From assembly GCF_007991735.1 (NCBI RefSeq), contig NZ_BJYX01000015.1, positions 1 to 64,000 of the forward strand: DNA of 64,000 nucleotides. The letters are read 5' to 3'. The notes below the pieces were generated by a model. It did no database searches, was not told the origin of the DNA, and saw nothing but the letters and a program-made list of their open reading frames with translations. This document shows, piece by piece, positions 51,194 through 59,136 of the stretch; the stretch's first letter is position 1, and the number at the start of each line of letters is the position of its first letter. The position numbers were made by a program, and so were the translations under genes. Source of the DNA: Terrabacter aerolatus (GTDB lineage: Bacteria; Actinomycetota; Actinomycetes; Actinomycetales; Dermatophilaceae).

Positions 51194-52407
51194 GCGCGGG
51201 AGCTGGCGGTCTCGCCGGCGCCGCCAACCGGATCATCACCCGCGGCTTCGACGGCCGCTGGGACCAGCTCGAGGCGATGCAGCTGCCGGCCGCGTCGGCC
51301 GTCGCCGTCGGCGACAACCACGACGCTGCCCGCGCCGTGTGGGCCGCGGCCACGGGTGACCTCGAGGTGCTCGTCGCCTCGCGGTCCCGCCTGACGCCGG
51401 ACCTCGCCGAGGGGCTGCGCGACGCCGGCCTCGCGGTCGTCGACGGTGACCGCGTCGACGCTCCGACGACGGCCCGCGACGCGACGCCCGGTCGGGTCTG
51501 GCTCCTGACGAGCGGCAGCACGGGCCGCCCGAAGCAGGTGGCGCACACCCTGGCCTCGCTCACCACCGTGGCCGGCGACCAGCCCCGGCGCACCTGGCTG
51601 TGTCCCTACGCCCACGGCGCGTACGCGTGGTGGCAGGTCGTGACGCTGAGCATCGCCCACCCGGGCCAGGACGTGCTCTTCATCGAGCCCGACGAGCTCG
51701 ACACGTGGCCGGCACGGGCCCTCGAGGTCGGCGTCACTGCCGCCTCGGGCACTCCGACGTTCTGGCGCCAGGCGCTCTACCGCGACCCCGACAGCGTCGC
51801 CGCCCTGCCCCTCGAGCAGGTCACCCTCGGCGGCGAGCCCGTCGACCAGGCGATCCTGACCCGCCTGACCGAGATGTTCCCCGCGGCGCGCGTCTCGTGG
51901 ATCTACGCCTCGAGCGAGGCCGGGGCCACCATCGCCGTCCACGACGGGCGGGCCGGCTTCCCGCAGGAGTGGCTCGGCCGCGAGATGGAGGGCCGGGCCA
52001 CGCTGACCGTCGACGACGGTGAGCTGCTCATCGCCTCGCCCAAGCGCGGCGAGGGCATCGACCGGGTGCTCCGCACCGGCGACCGGGTCGAGGTCGTCGA
52101 CGGCCGAGTGCTCATCACCGGCCGCATCGCCTCCGACGAGATCAACGTCGGCGGCGCGAAGGCGTCGGCCTCGGCCGTGCGCGACGTCCTCCAGGCCCAC
52201 CCGGCCGTGGCCTGGGCCTCGGTGCGCGGCCGCAAGGCCCCCATCGTCGGCAGCATGGTGACGGCCGACGTCGTGCTCTCCGGCGAGGCCACCACCGCGG
52301 AGCTGACGGCCTGGTGCTCGGAACGGCTCCCGGACTACTCCGTGCCCCGTCGGGTGCGGTTCCTCGACCAGATCCCGATCAAGGAGACCCTGAAAAGCGA
52401 TGTCTGA
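51190..52407 (+). CDS. AMP-dependent acyl-ACP ligase (ANL superfamily)
   Basis: 405 aa, shorter than typical 500-aa members. ANL motifs: LLTSGSTGRPKQV (A3, 105-117), PTFWRQ and YASSEAGAT (A5), RTGDRVEVVDGRVLITGR (A7-A8) and the terminal A10 lysine region IPIKETLKSDV with Lys402. The compact N-terminal half lacks part of the acyl pocket domain seen in fatty acyl-CoA ligases, suggesting a small acid substrate. It probably adenylates an acid and loads it on the ACP encoded upstream. Couples by GTGA to the ACP gene and by an 8-bp overlap to the reductase gene. Confidence 0.78.
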   Translation: MSAGAGGLAGAANRIITRGFDGRWDQLEAMQLPAASAVAVGDNHDAARAVWAAATGDLEVLVASRSRLTPDLAEGLRDAGLAVVDGDRVDAPTTARDATPGRVWLLTSGSTGRPKQVAHTLASLTTVAGDQPRRTWLCPYAHGAYAWWQVVTLSIAHPGQDVLFIEPDELDTWPARALEVGVTAASGTPTFWRQALYRDPDSVAALPLEQVTLGGEPVDQAILTRLTEMFPAARVSWIYASSEAGATIAVHDGRAGFPQEWLGREMEGRATLTVDDGELLIASPKRGEGIDRVLRTGDRVEVVDGRVLITGRIASDEINVGGAKASASAVRDVLQAHPAVAWASVRGRKAPIVGSMVTADVVLSGEATTAELTAWCSERLPDYSVPRRVRFLDQIPIKETLKSDV

Positions 52408-53149
52408 CAAGACCGAACCCATCGGCCCCGCAACGGTCGTCGTCGTCTCGGGCGGCTCGCGCGGGCTCGGCCTCGCGATCGTCGAGGACATCCTCGCCCA
52501 GGGCGCCAAGGTCGCGGCCTTCGCGCGCACCGTCACCCCCGAGCTCGAGGCCGTGGCCGCCGCACATCCCGACCGCGTGGTCGCCGCGTCGGTCGACGTC
52601 ACCGACGTCAAGGCCGTCAACGCGTTCCTCAAGGAGGCGGAGTCCCGCCTCGGCCCGATCGACGCGCTCGTCAACAACGCCGCCATGGGCCAGGACAGCC
52701 TCCACGTGCACACCTCGCCGGAGCACATCGCGCGGATCATCGAGACCAACCTGACGGCGCCGCTGCTGCTCGCCCGGGCGGTCCTGCGTCGGATCATGGC
52801 CAAGGGCAACCGCGGGCGCATCGTCATGGTGACGTCCGTCTGCGCCCAGCGCGGCTACTCCGGCCTCGTCGCCTACTCCGCGACGAAGGGCGGCCTCGAC
52901 AGCGCCATGCGCACGCTGGCCCGCGAGATGCACGGTCGGGTCCTCGTCAACAGCGTCGCTCCCGGCTTCTTCGCCTCCGAGATGAGCTCGGTGCTCGGCC
53001 AGACGCAGCTCGACACGATCACCCGTCGCACGCCTTCGAACCGGCTCGTCGAGCCCGAGAACATCGTGCCGGTCGTCAACACGCTGCTCTTCCAGGACAC
53101 CAACATCAACGGCCAGGTCATCACGGTCGACGGCGGCAACAGCATCTGA
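52400..53149 (+). CDS. 3-oxoacyl-ACP reductase-like SDR
   Basis: 249 aa classical SDR: VSGGSRGLGLAI (Gly-rich loop), VNNAAMG, VMVTSVCAQRG (Ser143-like), YSATKGG (Tyr/Lys pair at about 158-162) and VITVDGGNSI. FabG-like, so it would reduce a keto group on an ACP-bound acyl chain, consistent with an ACP and ligase encoded just before it. It overlaps the ligase stop by 8 bp and the next gene by TGATG. Confidence 0.82.
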   Translation: MSDKTEPIGPATVVVVSGGSRGLGLAIVEDILAQGAKVAAFARTVTPELEAVAAAHPDRVVAASVDVTDVKAVNAFLKEAESRLGPIDALVNNAAMGQDSLHVHTSPEHIARIIETNLTAPLLLARAVLRRIMAKGNRGRIVMVTSVCAQRGYSGLVAYSATKGGLDSAMRTLAREMHGRVLVNSVAPGFFASEMSSVLGQTQLDTITRRTPSNRLVEPENIVPVVNTLLFQDTNINGQVITVDGGNSI

Positions 53150-53631
53150 TGCAGGCGCGGGCGGACCTGCTCTCGCGAGCGGTCCGCGAGCACCCCGTCG
53201 TCATCGAGGCCCGGGACGGGCACCGGTGCGACGGGGGCACCCACTCCCACCTGGCCGACGGCCGGGTGGTCTGCTGGGTCCTGCCCGCGGCCGGGCTCCG
53301 CGACGCCGACGACGTATGCGTGGACGACCTCCCTGCTGCCCGCGCGGTCGATGCGGAGCTGTCCCGTCAAGCCGTTCCTCCGACGGTGGCGGCCCGGTGG
53401 CAGGCCGGGGGAGAGGCACTGGACGCGCAACGGTTCTGGGACCGGTGGTGCGCCACCGAGGTCCTCGCCAAGCTCGCCGACGTCCCGATGGTCGTGCTCG
53501 TGGGCGGCCCGCCCGTCACGTCGAGTCCCGTCCGACGCCACGGCGTCGAGGTGCACTGGCTCGTCCGCCGCGTGGCGGACGTGGTGGTGGCCCAGGGGTT
53601 GTCGTGGGCCACCACCACCGACGTCACTTGA
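53149..53631 (+). CDS. Small protein with phosphopantetheinyl-transferase-like motif
   Basis: 160 aa, fourth gene of the ACP operon. The stretch RFWDRWCATEVLAKLADVP (residues 95-113) resembles the catalytic W..KE...K motif of 4'-phosphopantetheinyl transferases, with Glu104 and Lys108 in register; an upstream acidic pair CVDDLP (Asp59/Asp60) could be the second metal-binding element at the right distance (about 45 residues). A small dedicated transferase that activates the neighbouring ACP would make functional sense. The match is partial and the rest of the protein shows no clear family. Its stop overlaps the stop of the next convergent gene by 8 bp. Confidence 0.45.
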   Translation: MQARADLLSRAVREHPVVIEARDGHRCDGGTHSHLADGRVVCWVLPAAGLRDADDVCVDDLPAARAVDAELSRQAVPPTVAARWQAGGEALDAQRFWDRWCATEVLAKLADVPMVVLVGGPPVTSSPVRRHGVEVHWLVRRVADVVVAQGLSWATTTDVT

Positions 53632-55483
53632 GGACGCGCGCCGCCAGCTGTCGTGCCTTGTTCATCGCGCCGGGCGGCAGGGCCTCCTGCGCCGTCGACT
53701 TCGCGACGGAGACCGCCTTCTCGGTGGCGATGCGACGCGGGGCCCGCAAGGCCTCGACCGCGCGGTAGGTCAGGGTCTCCTCGTAGCGCTCGATGACCTT
53801 CTCGAGCCGCCGGATGTAGCGGTCACGGTGCCGGAGGGTGCCCTCGAGCCAGGCGACCTGACCCTGCTTCTCGCGCAGCTCGCGCGAGATGACGCGGTGG
53901 TGGGTGAGCAGCTCACGGAAACCGACCTCGTCGGGGGCCGGCAGGTCGCGGGCGTACTCGCCCTGCTCGAGGTTGCGCGAGAGCAGCTCGTCGAGGTCCT
54001 CGGGGCGTCCGGCGACCGTCGAGGCGACCTCGGCCTCGATGCGCGCGACGCGGGCGATGACCGCGTGGGTGACGGTGAGCCCCGTCATCGACGCCAGGGT
54101 GACCGTCAGCTCGTCGGGCGTCACGGACGGGCGCCACGGGTGCGGCGAGCCGGAGGCGAGCAGCCGCCGCGCGAAGTCGCGCAGGCCCCGGACGAGGGCG
54201 TCCTCGGCGGACACGATGCCGGTGCGGCGCCAGGACGCGTCGGCCATCGTGAGCCGGTCGCCCTGGACGAGGGTGTTGGCCGGGGTGGCGAAGTAGCGGC
54301 GCTCCGCCGTCTGCCTCGTCCACACGGTCGGGTCAGCCAGCCACGCGGCATACCGCTTCACCCGGCTGCGGATGGCGGCGTGGCGTCGCGTCGCGCAGGC
54401 CTGCCGCAGCTCGAGCTCGAAGGAACGACCGCCGTAGGAGGGGATGAGGCTGCGGGACAGCTTGCCCTCGCTGATCTCGTCGTCGGCACGCGGGCGTGCC
54501 CACGCCAGGGTCTCGGTGTCGTCCTGGGAGACCACCGCGACGGTGCTCCACGGGTTGTCGGTCTCACGCTCGGCCGACACGATCGCCGGGTAGGCCGGCA
54601 CCTCGGTCGCGGCCGCGCCCTTCGTGGCGAGCACCACCCAGGCGGGGGCGAGCTCGTCGAGCATGCCGGCGTCGACGATGCGCTGCAGCACGGCCCGGGG
54701 CTCGCGCAGCATCGGGGTCGTCGAGAAGTGCTCGTCCATGGCCTGGCCCGCGCGGACGCCGACGCGGTCGCGCACCCGCTCGTGCTGCACGGCGTCGTCG
54801 CGGACGAGGAGGCTGTGCTGGTCGACGGAGGGCAGCGCGGCGAAGGTCGCCTCGGCGTGCAGGCCCTGCTGCTCGAGGAGGGTCGAGCGCTCCCGGGCGA
54901 AGACGTGCCGCGGGCTGAAGCCGGCCGCCCCGACGTACCAGCCGGCGTCGGACTCGAGCGTCTCGTCGGGCAGCGCCGAGACGAGGTCGGTGAAGCCCAT
55001 CTCGTTGGCGAGGTCGACGACGATGCGACCGCCCTCGTCGAGCAGGGCCGCGAGCCGCGCCACGGTCTCGGCCTCGGTGAGCCCCCGGGAGTCGGGACCG
55101 AGCAGGCGCGCGGGGCCGCCGAGCGCCACGATGAGGTCGTAGGTGTGCCCCGGGGAGAAGACGTCGAGACCGCCGCAGTAGATGTCGGAGCTCTCGTGCA
55201 GCCCCGCACGGTCGCCGAGGATGCGGGCGTCGGGCAGTGCGCGGACGAGCAGGTCGACCCGCACGTCGGTGGGAACCGCGTCGACGAGCAGGCCCGCACG
55301 CGGACCGGCCAGCAGCACCCGTCGCGGACGCTGCGCGGAGATCGCCGTCCGGACCACCTCGCGCACCGCCAGCGGGGTCTCCAGCGTCTCGAGGTCGGAC
55401 CACATCAGCATGTCGCCGACAAGGATGCGTGCTCCGGAGATGGCGTCGCGCTGGACGTCCTGGTCGCTCACGTGGGCGGTCAA
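53624..55483 (-). CDS. Methyltransferase-like protein with C-terminal coiled coil (WbdD-like layout)
   Basis: 619 aa from a TTG at 55483 (GAGAGGA upstream). N-terminal domain (about 50-170) looks like a class I SAM methyltransferase: VLLAGPRAG (56-64), TYDLIVALGG (114-123), LLDEGGRIVVDLAN (147-160). A middle region (about 270-440) has TPANTLVQGDRLTMADASWR, which recalls the catalytic loop and Asp-Trp of protein- or sugar-kinase-like domains, but no clear Lys/DFG set. The C-terminal segment about 525-575 is a strongly charged coiled coil. The order methyltransferase, kinase-like, coiled coil is that of WbdD, the chain terminator of ABC-exported O antigens. Its Wzt partner here lacks a recognition domain. 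Confidence 0.5.
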   Translation of the reverse strand: MTAHVSDQDVQRDAISGARILVGDMLMWSDLETLETPLAVREVVRTAISAQRPRRVLLAGPRAGLLVDAVPTDVRVDLLVRALPDARILGDRAGLHESSDIYCGGLDVFSPGHTYDLIVALGGPARLLGPDSRGLTEAETVARLAALLDEGGRIVVDLANEMGFTDLVSALPDETLESDAGWYVGAAGFSPRHVFARERSTLLEQQGLHAEATFAALPSVDQHSLLVRDDAVQHERVRDRVGVRAGQAMDEHFSTTPMLREPRAVLQRIVDAGMLDELAPAWVVLATKGAAATEVPAYPAIVSAERETDNPWSTVAVVSQDDTETLAWARPRADDEISEGKLSRSLIPSYGGRSFELELRQACATRRHAAIRSRVKRYAAWLADPTVWTRQTAERRYFATPANTLVQGDRLTMADASWRRTGIVSAEDALVRGLRDFARRLLASGSPHPWRPSVTPDELTVTLASMTGLTVTHAVIARVARIEAEVASTVAGRPEDLDELLSRNLEQGEYARDLPAPDEVGFRELLTHHRVISRELREKQGQVAWLEGTLRHRDRYIRRLEKVIERYEETLTYRAVEALRAPRRIATEKAVSVAKSTAQEALPPGAMNKARQLAARVLK

Positions 55484-55544
55484 CTCGTGGTCCTCTCGTG
55501 GTGGGTCCCCGGAGCCACGGCAGAGCCGGTCCGGATGACCTGAC

Positions 55545-55550
55545 TACAAT
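55545..55550 (+). promoter_or_regulatory. Candidate -10 of the GT2-sialyltransferase operon
   Basis: TACAAT, about 98 nt upstream of ATG 55648; within the 164-bp gap between the divergent methyltransferase-like gene and the GT2 gene. Confidence 0.45.
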
Positions 55551-55647
55551 AGCGATGCCGTGCAGGAGCGGGCGCACGACCGATCGGCACCCGACCCGCC
55601 GCATGCCCACCCAGACCCTCCGGGGCCAGACGACTGCAGGAGCGACG

Positions 55648-56517
55648 ATGCCGGCGCTGACCACCGTGGGCGCTGTCGTCCTGTCGATGGGGGACCGTCC
55701 CACCGAGCTCGCCAAGGCGCTCGACACGCTCCTCGCCCAGGAGGGCGTCGACCTCGACGTCGTGCTCGTCGGCAACGGTTGGGAGCCGCGCGGACTGCCT
55801 GACGGTGTCCGCACGGTCCACCTGCCCGAGAACGTCGGCATCCCCGAGGGGCGCAACGTGGGCGCCCGCGAGGTGCGCGGCGAGATCCTCTTCTTCTACG
55901 ACGACGACGCCTTCCTGCCCACGACCGACGTGCTCGCCCGCCTCGCGGCCGAGTACGCCCTCGACGACCGCGTCGCCGTCGTCCAGCCGCGCGGCTGCGA
56001 CCCCGACGGACGCCCCACCCCCCGGCGCTGGGTGCCCCGGCTGCGGGCCGAGCAGGGCGGCGCCGGGGGAGAGGTCGTCGTCTTCTGGGAGGGCGTCTGC
56101 ACGATCCGCCGGGCCGCCTTCGAGTCGGTCGGCGGCTGGCCCGGCCACTTCTGGTACGGCCACGAGGGCATCGATCTCGCCTTCCGCCTCGTCGACGCCG
56201 GCTGGCGTCTGCTCTACCGGCCCGACGTCGTCGTCAACCACCCGGCCACCCAGCCGACGCGGCACGCGGTCTACTACCGGATGAACGCCCGCAACCGGGT
56301 CTGGGTCGCCAAGCGCAACCTGCCGCACCCGGTGGCCGAGGTCTACGTCGGCGTCTGGTCGGCCATCACCGTGGCCCGGGTGCGCGACCGCGAGAAGCTC
56401 GGCGTGTGGTTCCACGGCCTCCGGGAGGGGGTGCGCACCGACGCGGGGCCGCGCCGCCCCATGTCGTGGCGGACCGCCTGGCGCCTCACCCGTGCTGGGA
56501 GGCCGCCGGTTGTCTGA
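55648..56517 (+). CDS. GT2 glycosyltransferase
   Basis: 289 aa. GT-A: TTVGAVVLSMGDRPTELAKALDTLLAQEG, ENVGIPEGRNVGAREVRGEILFFYDDDAFLP (DxD-like DDD), and EGVCTIRRAAFESVGGWPGHFWYGHEGIDLAFRL. The DDD motif and a C-terminal region with R..Y..RN.VW (YYRMNARNRVW) are seen in actinobacterial GT2 enzymes of surface polysaccharide loci. ATG 55648 is preceded by GCAGGAG; ATG 55603 is an alternative. It overlaps the next gene by TTGTCTGA. Confidence 0.78.
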   Translation: MPALTTVGAVVLSMGDRPTELAKALDTLLAQEGVDLDVVLVGNGWEPRGLPDGVRTVHLPENVGIPEGRNVGAREVRGEILFFYDDDAFLPTTDVLARLAAEYALDDRVAVVQPRGCDPDGRPTPRRWVPRLRAEQGGAGGEVVVFWEGVCTIRRAAFESVGGWPGHFWYGHEGIDLAFRLVDAGWRLLYRPDVVVNHPATQPTRHAVYYRMNARNRVWVAKRNLPHPVAEVYVGVWSAITVARVRDREKLGVWFHGLREGVRTDAGPRRPMSWRTAWRLTRAGRPPVV

Positions 56518-57532
56518 CGCCGCCGACACCTCGGACCTCGTCCTGACCGGGGTGCGGTCCCGCTCGCACCTCGTCTACGCGTCGTCCTACCTGCGCCACG
56601 TGCTCGAGACGCGCACCGGCCCGGTGCGCCTGACCGTCCTGCCGACGGGCGACGCGTTCGGCGACGGGCCGGCGGCGGAGGCAGCGGTCCGGGACCTGCT
56701 CGTCGAGGACCCGCGCCTGCTCGTGCGTTTCGCGGACTCGGCCGAGGTCGTCGCCGGCCTTCCCCCGAGCGCTCGCCTCCTCTGCGTCGGGGCGCCCTCC
56801 GTCCGCGTCTGGACGACGTTCGTCCGCACCCACCGGGGGCGGCCTCCCCGCGTCACCGTCATCGACGAGGGTCTCGGTTCGTTCGGCACCTGGGCCACGC
56901 GCCGCAGGGCCTACCGCCGCGAGGGCGGAGGCGAACCCCGCTCGACCGTGCGGGCGGTCGCGGTCGCGTCGGGCGCGAGGTGGCTCACCGACGAGCGCTG
57001 GTCGCTCTACGCCAGGGACGGGCGTGGCTGGCGCGTCGACGAGCGCGTCGCCCGCGAGTTCCGCCACCGACTCGAGGGGGCGCCCCCGCCCCCCGGCACG
57101 GCCGTCTACCTCACGCAGCCCTGGGCGGCGCTCGGGCTGCTGTCCCAGACCGCCTACGCGGCCCACCTCGCGGCGGTGCGCGAGGCCGTGGCGTCCGTGG
57201 GCCTGTCGCTCGTGCTGCGGCCGCACCCCTGGGAGCAGCCGGAGTCGTATGCCGGGTTCGACCTCGTGCACGGACGAACCCCGGCCGAGCTCGACCGCCA
57301 CGTCGTCGCCGCCGGCCTCGTGCTCGGGGGCAACAGCACGGCGCTGCTCAACCTCGCAGCCGTGCACCACACTCCCGCGGCCCGGGTCATGGTCCCCGAG
57401 CTGGCGTCCCTGGACGCCGCCCTCGGGAGCGGCCAGCGCACCCTGCTCGACTCCTTCCTGCCCCCGGCCGTCCCCGTCGAGGAGCTGGCCCGGACCCTTC
57501 GCGTGGGGGGTCGGGGCACCGCGCCCCTGTAG
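56510..57532 (+). CDS. Bacterial sialyltransferase-like glycosyltransferase (GT52/GT38-type motifs)
   Basis: 340 aa. The family-defining motifs are both present: D/E-D/E-G as DEG at residues 119-121 (VTVIDEGLGSFGTW) and HP at 239-240 (LVLRPHPWEQPE), followed by GGNSTALLNLAAVHH near 273-287, similar to the ST(A/S)L donor-site motif. These features occur in bacterial sialyl- and polysialyltransferases that use CMP-Neu5Ac. With CMP-nonulosonate production encoded in the same locus, this is the best candidate for adding legionaminic or pseudaminic acid. TTG 56510 is chosen because GGGAGG lies 7 nt upstream; a GTG at 56492 is the alternative. Confidence 0.7.
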   Translation: MSDAADTSDLVLTGVRSRSHLVYASSYLRHVLETRTGPVRLTVLPTGDAFGDGPAAEAAVRDLLVEDPRLLVRFADSAEVVAGLPPSARLLCVGAPSVRVWTTFVRTHRGRPPRVTVIDEGLGSFGTWATRRRAYRREGGGEPRSTVRAVAVASGARWLTDERWSLYARDGRGWRVDERVAREFRHRLEGAPPPPGTAVYLTQPWAALGLLSQTAYAAHLAAVREAVASVGLSLVLRPHPWEQPESYAGFDLVHGRTPAELDRHVVAAGLVLGGNSTALLNLAAVHHTPAARVMVPELASLDAALGSGQRTLLDSFLPPAVPVEELARTLRVGGRGTAPL

Positions 57533-57535
57533 GAT
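57530..57535 (+). promoter_or_regulatory. -10 hexamer overlapping a stop codon, gtrA-2
   Basis: TAGGAT, of which the first three bases are the TAG stop of the sialyltransferase-like gene, 6 nt before GTG 57542. It gives the gtrA-2 gene a leaderless start inside the operon. Confidence 0.45.
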
Positions 57536-57541
57536 CCGTGG

Positions 57542-58120
57542 GTGCCTGACAGCGAGACACGCCCCGAGGCGGGCGCAGACGTGAGTGCCCCGTCGGCGGC
57601 CGGACCGGTCTCGACCGCCCCTGAGGTCCCTGAGGCCCCTGCGGCCCCAGAAGCACCAGAGGCCCCGCAGGCTCCGGGCGGCATGCAGGGCCCGCAGGGA
57701 CCGCTCTTTCGCATCATCAAGGACCAGCGGGTGCTCTTCCTCATGGTCGGCGGCGTCAACACCGTCGTGGGCACGCTGTGGTTCGTGCTCTTCGACTCGC
57801 TCCTCGGCCACCGCTGGAACGGGTGGGGCCACTACCCGGCCCTCGTGCTGACGTACGTCTTCTCGATCCTCTGCGCCTTCGTGCTCTACCGGAAGCTCGT
57901 CTTCCGCGTGCACGGCCACGTGTGGCGCGACCTCGTGCGGTTCGCCTCGGTGTACGTCCTGGCGTTCTTCATCAACCTCGCGCTGCTCGCGCTGCTCGTC
58001 AACGGGCTGCACTGGCCCGCCATCGTCTCGCAGTTCATCATCGTCTTCGTCACCACGGCGCTGAGCTGGTTCGGTCACAGCTCCTTCTCCTTCCGCCGCT
58101 CCGGTGACGGGGAGGCCTGA
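57542..58120 (+). CDS. GtrA-family membrane protein with Pro/Ala-rich N-terminus
   Basis: 192 aa. Residues 1-55 are a disordered Pro/Ala/Glu segment with repeated EAP-type units; four membrane helices follow (FLMVGGVNTVVGTLWFVLF, VLTYVFSILCAFVLYRKLVFRV, LVRFASVYVLAFFINLALLALL, FIIVFVTTALSWFGHSSFSFR). The FLMVGGVNT, YRKLVFR and S..FSFRR motifs are those of GtrA. It would flip a polyprenyl-phosphate sugar. A GtrB-like transferase is encoded 1 kb downstream, suggesting a GtrA/GtrB pair. Confidence 0.82.
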   Translation: MPDSETRPEAGADVSAPSAAGPVSTAPEVPEAPAAPEAPEAPQAPGGMQGPQGPLFRIIKDQRVLFLMVGGVNTVVGTLWFVLFDSLLGHRWNGWGHYPALVLTYVFSILCAFVLYRKLVFRVHGHVWRDLVRFASVYVLAFFINLALLALLVNGLHWPAIVSQFIIVFVTTALSWFGHSSFSFRRSGDGEA

Positions 58121-58193
58121 GCCGCACGCCGCAAGACCTCGGCGGCCCACCACACGGGCCGACGACCCCCGCCGTCCAGCTAGAGAGGTGCCC

Positions 58194-59063
58194 GTGCCTG
58201 CCCACGTGTCGATCGTCGTCCCCACGTACAACAACGCCGACTTCGTCGAGGAGACCATCCGGTCGATCCTCGCCCAGACGTACACCGACTTCGAGCTCGT
58301 CATCGCCGACCACACGAGCACCGACGGGACCTGGGACAAGCTGCAGCAGTTCGCCGACGAGCCCCGCGTCACGCTCCTGCAGACTCCTGCAGGCGGCGGC
58401 GCCCCGGCCAACTGGGGCCGGGTCACCGAGGCAGCGACCGGCGACTACCTCAAGCTCGTCTGCGGCGACGACCTGCTGGAGCCCACCTGCATCGAGCAGC
58501 AGGTGGCCGTCCTCGACGCGCACCCCGACGTCGTGCTGACGAGCTGCCGGCGCACCCTCGTCGACGCGCGCGGCGAGCAGTTCACCTCCGCGCGCGGGCT
58601 CGCGGGTCTCGAGGGCGTCGTCCCCGGCCGCGACGCAGCACGCCGGGCCGTCATCTCCGGCACCAACATCTTCGGTGAGCCCGCCTGCGTCATGATGCGC
58701 CGCGACGCCCTCGAGCGTGCGGGCGGGTGGGCCGACACCGAGCCCTACGTCATCGACCAGCAGACCTTCTGCAACGTCCTCATGCTGGGCGACTTCTACG
58801 CGATCCCGATCGCCCTGGCGAGCTTCCGGCTCAGCATGGGCCAGTGGAGCGTCAACCTCGCCCGCAAGCAGTCGGCGCAGGTCGTCGACTTCCACCACCG
58901 ACTGGCGGAGCAGAACGCGGGGCTGCTGTCCAGGGCGGACCTCGTGCGCGGTGACACGCTCGCCCGCGGCATGGCCTACGTGCGTCGGGGCGCCTACCTG
59001 TGGCTCGGCCGCAAGATGCACCCCGAGGCCCAGGCCGAGGCCGCGGTCCCCACCGACCGTTGA
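58194..59063 (+). CDS. GT2 glycosyltransferase
   Basis: 289 aa. VSIVVPTYNNADFVEETIRSILAQTYTDFELVIADHTSTDGTWDKL is a classic GT-A N-terminus; CGDDLLEPTCIEQQVAVLDAHPDVV carries the DD motif, and EPACVMMRRDALERAGGW the acceptor region. GAGAGG precedes GTG 58194; GTG 58188 is an alternative. No membrane helix. The donor and acceptor are unknown. Confidence 0.78.
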   Translation: MPAHVSIVVPTYNNADFVEETIRSILAQTYTDFELVIADHTSTDGTWDKLQQFADEPRVTLLQTPAGGGAPANWGRVTEAATGDYLKLVCGDDLLEPTCIEQQVAVLDAHPDVVLTSCRRTLVDARGEQFTSARGLAGLEGVVPGRDAARRAVISGTNIFGEPACVMMRRDALERAGGWADTEPYVIDQQTFCNVLMLGDFYAIPIALASFRLSMGQWSVNLARKQSAQVVDFHHRLAEQNAGLLSRADLVRGDTLARGMAYVRRGAYLWLGRKMHPEAQAEAAVPTDR

Positions 59064-59123
59064 CGGCCCGCGTGCGCGCCGGCGGTCCGGCGTCCGGTGC
59101 GAAGGGCTGCCTCCCGCACCGGC

Positions 59124-59129
59124 TACCCT
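59124..59129 (+). promoter_or_regulatory. -10 hexamer of the gtrB-like gene (leaderless)
   Basis: TACCCT, 7 nt before GTG 59137. Confidence 0.5.
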
Positions 59130-59136
59130 CTAGGTC

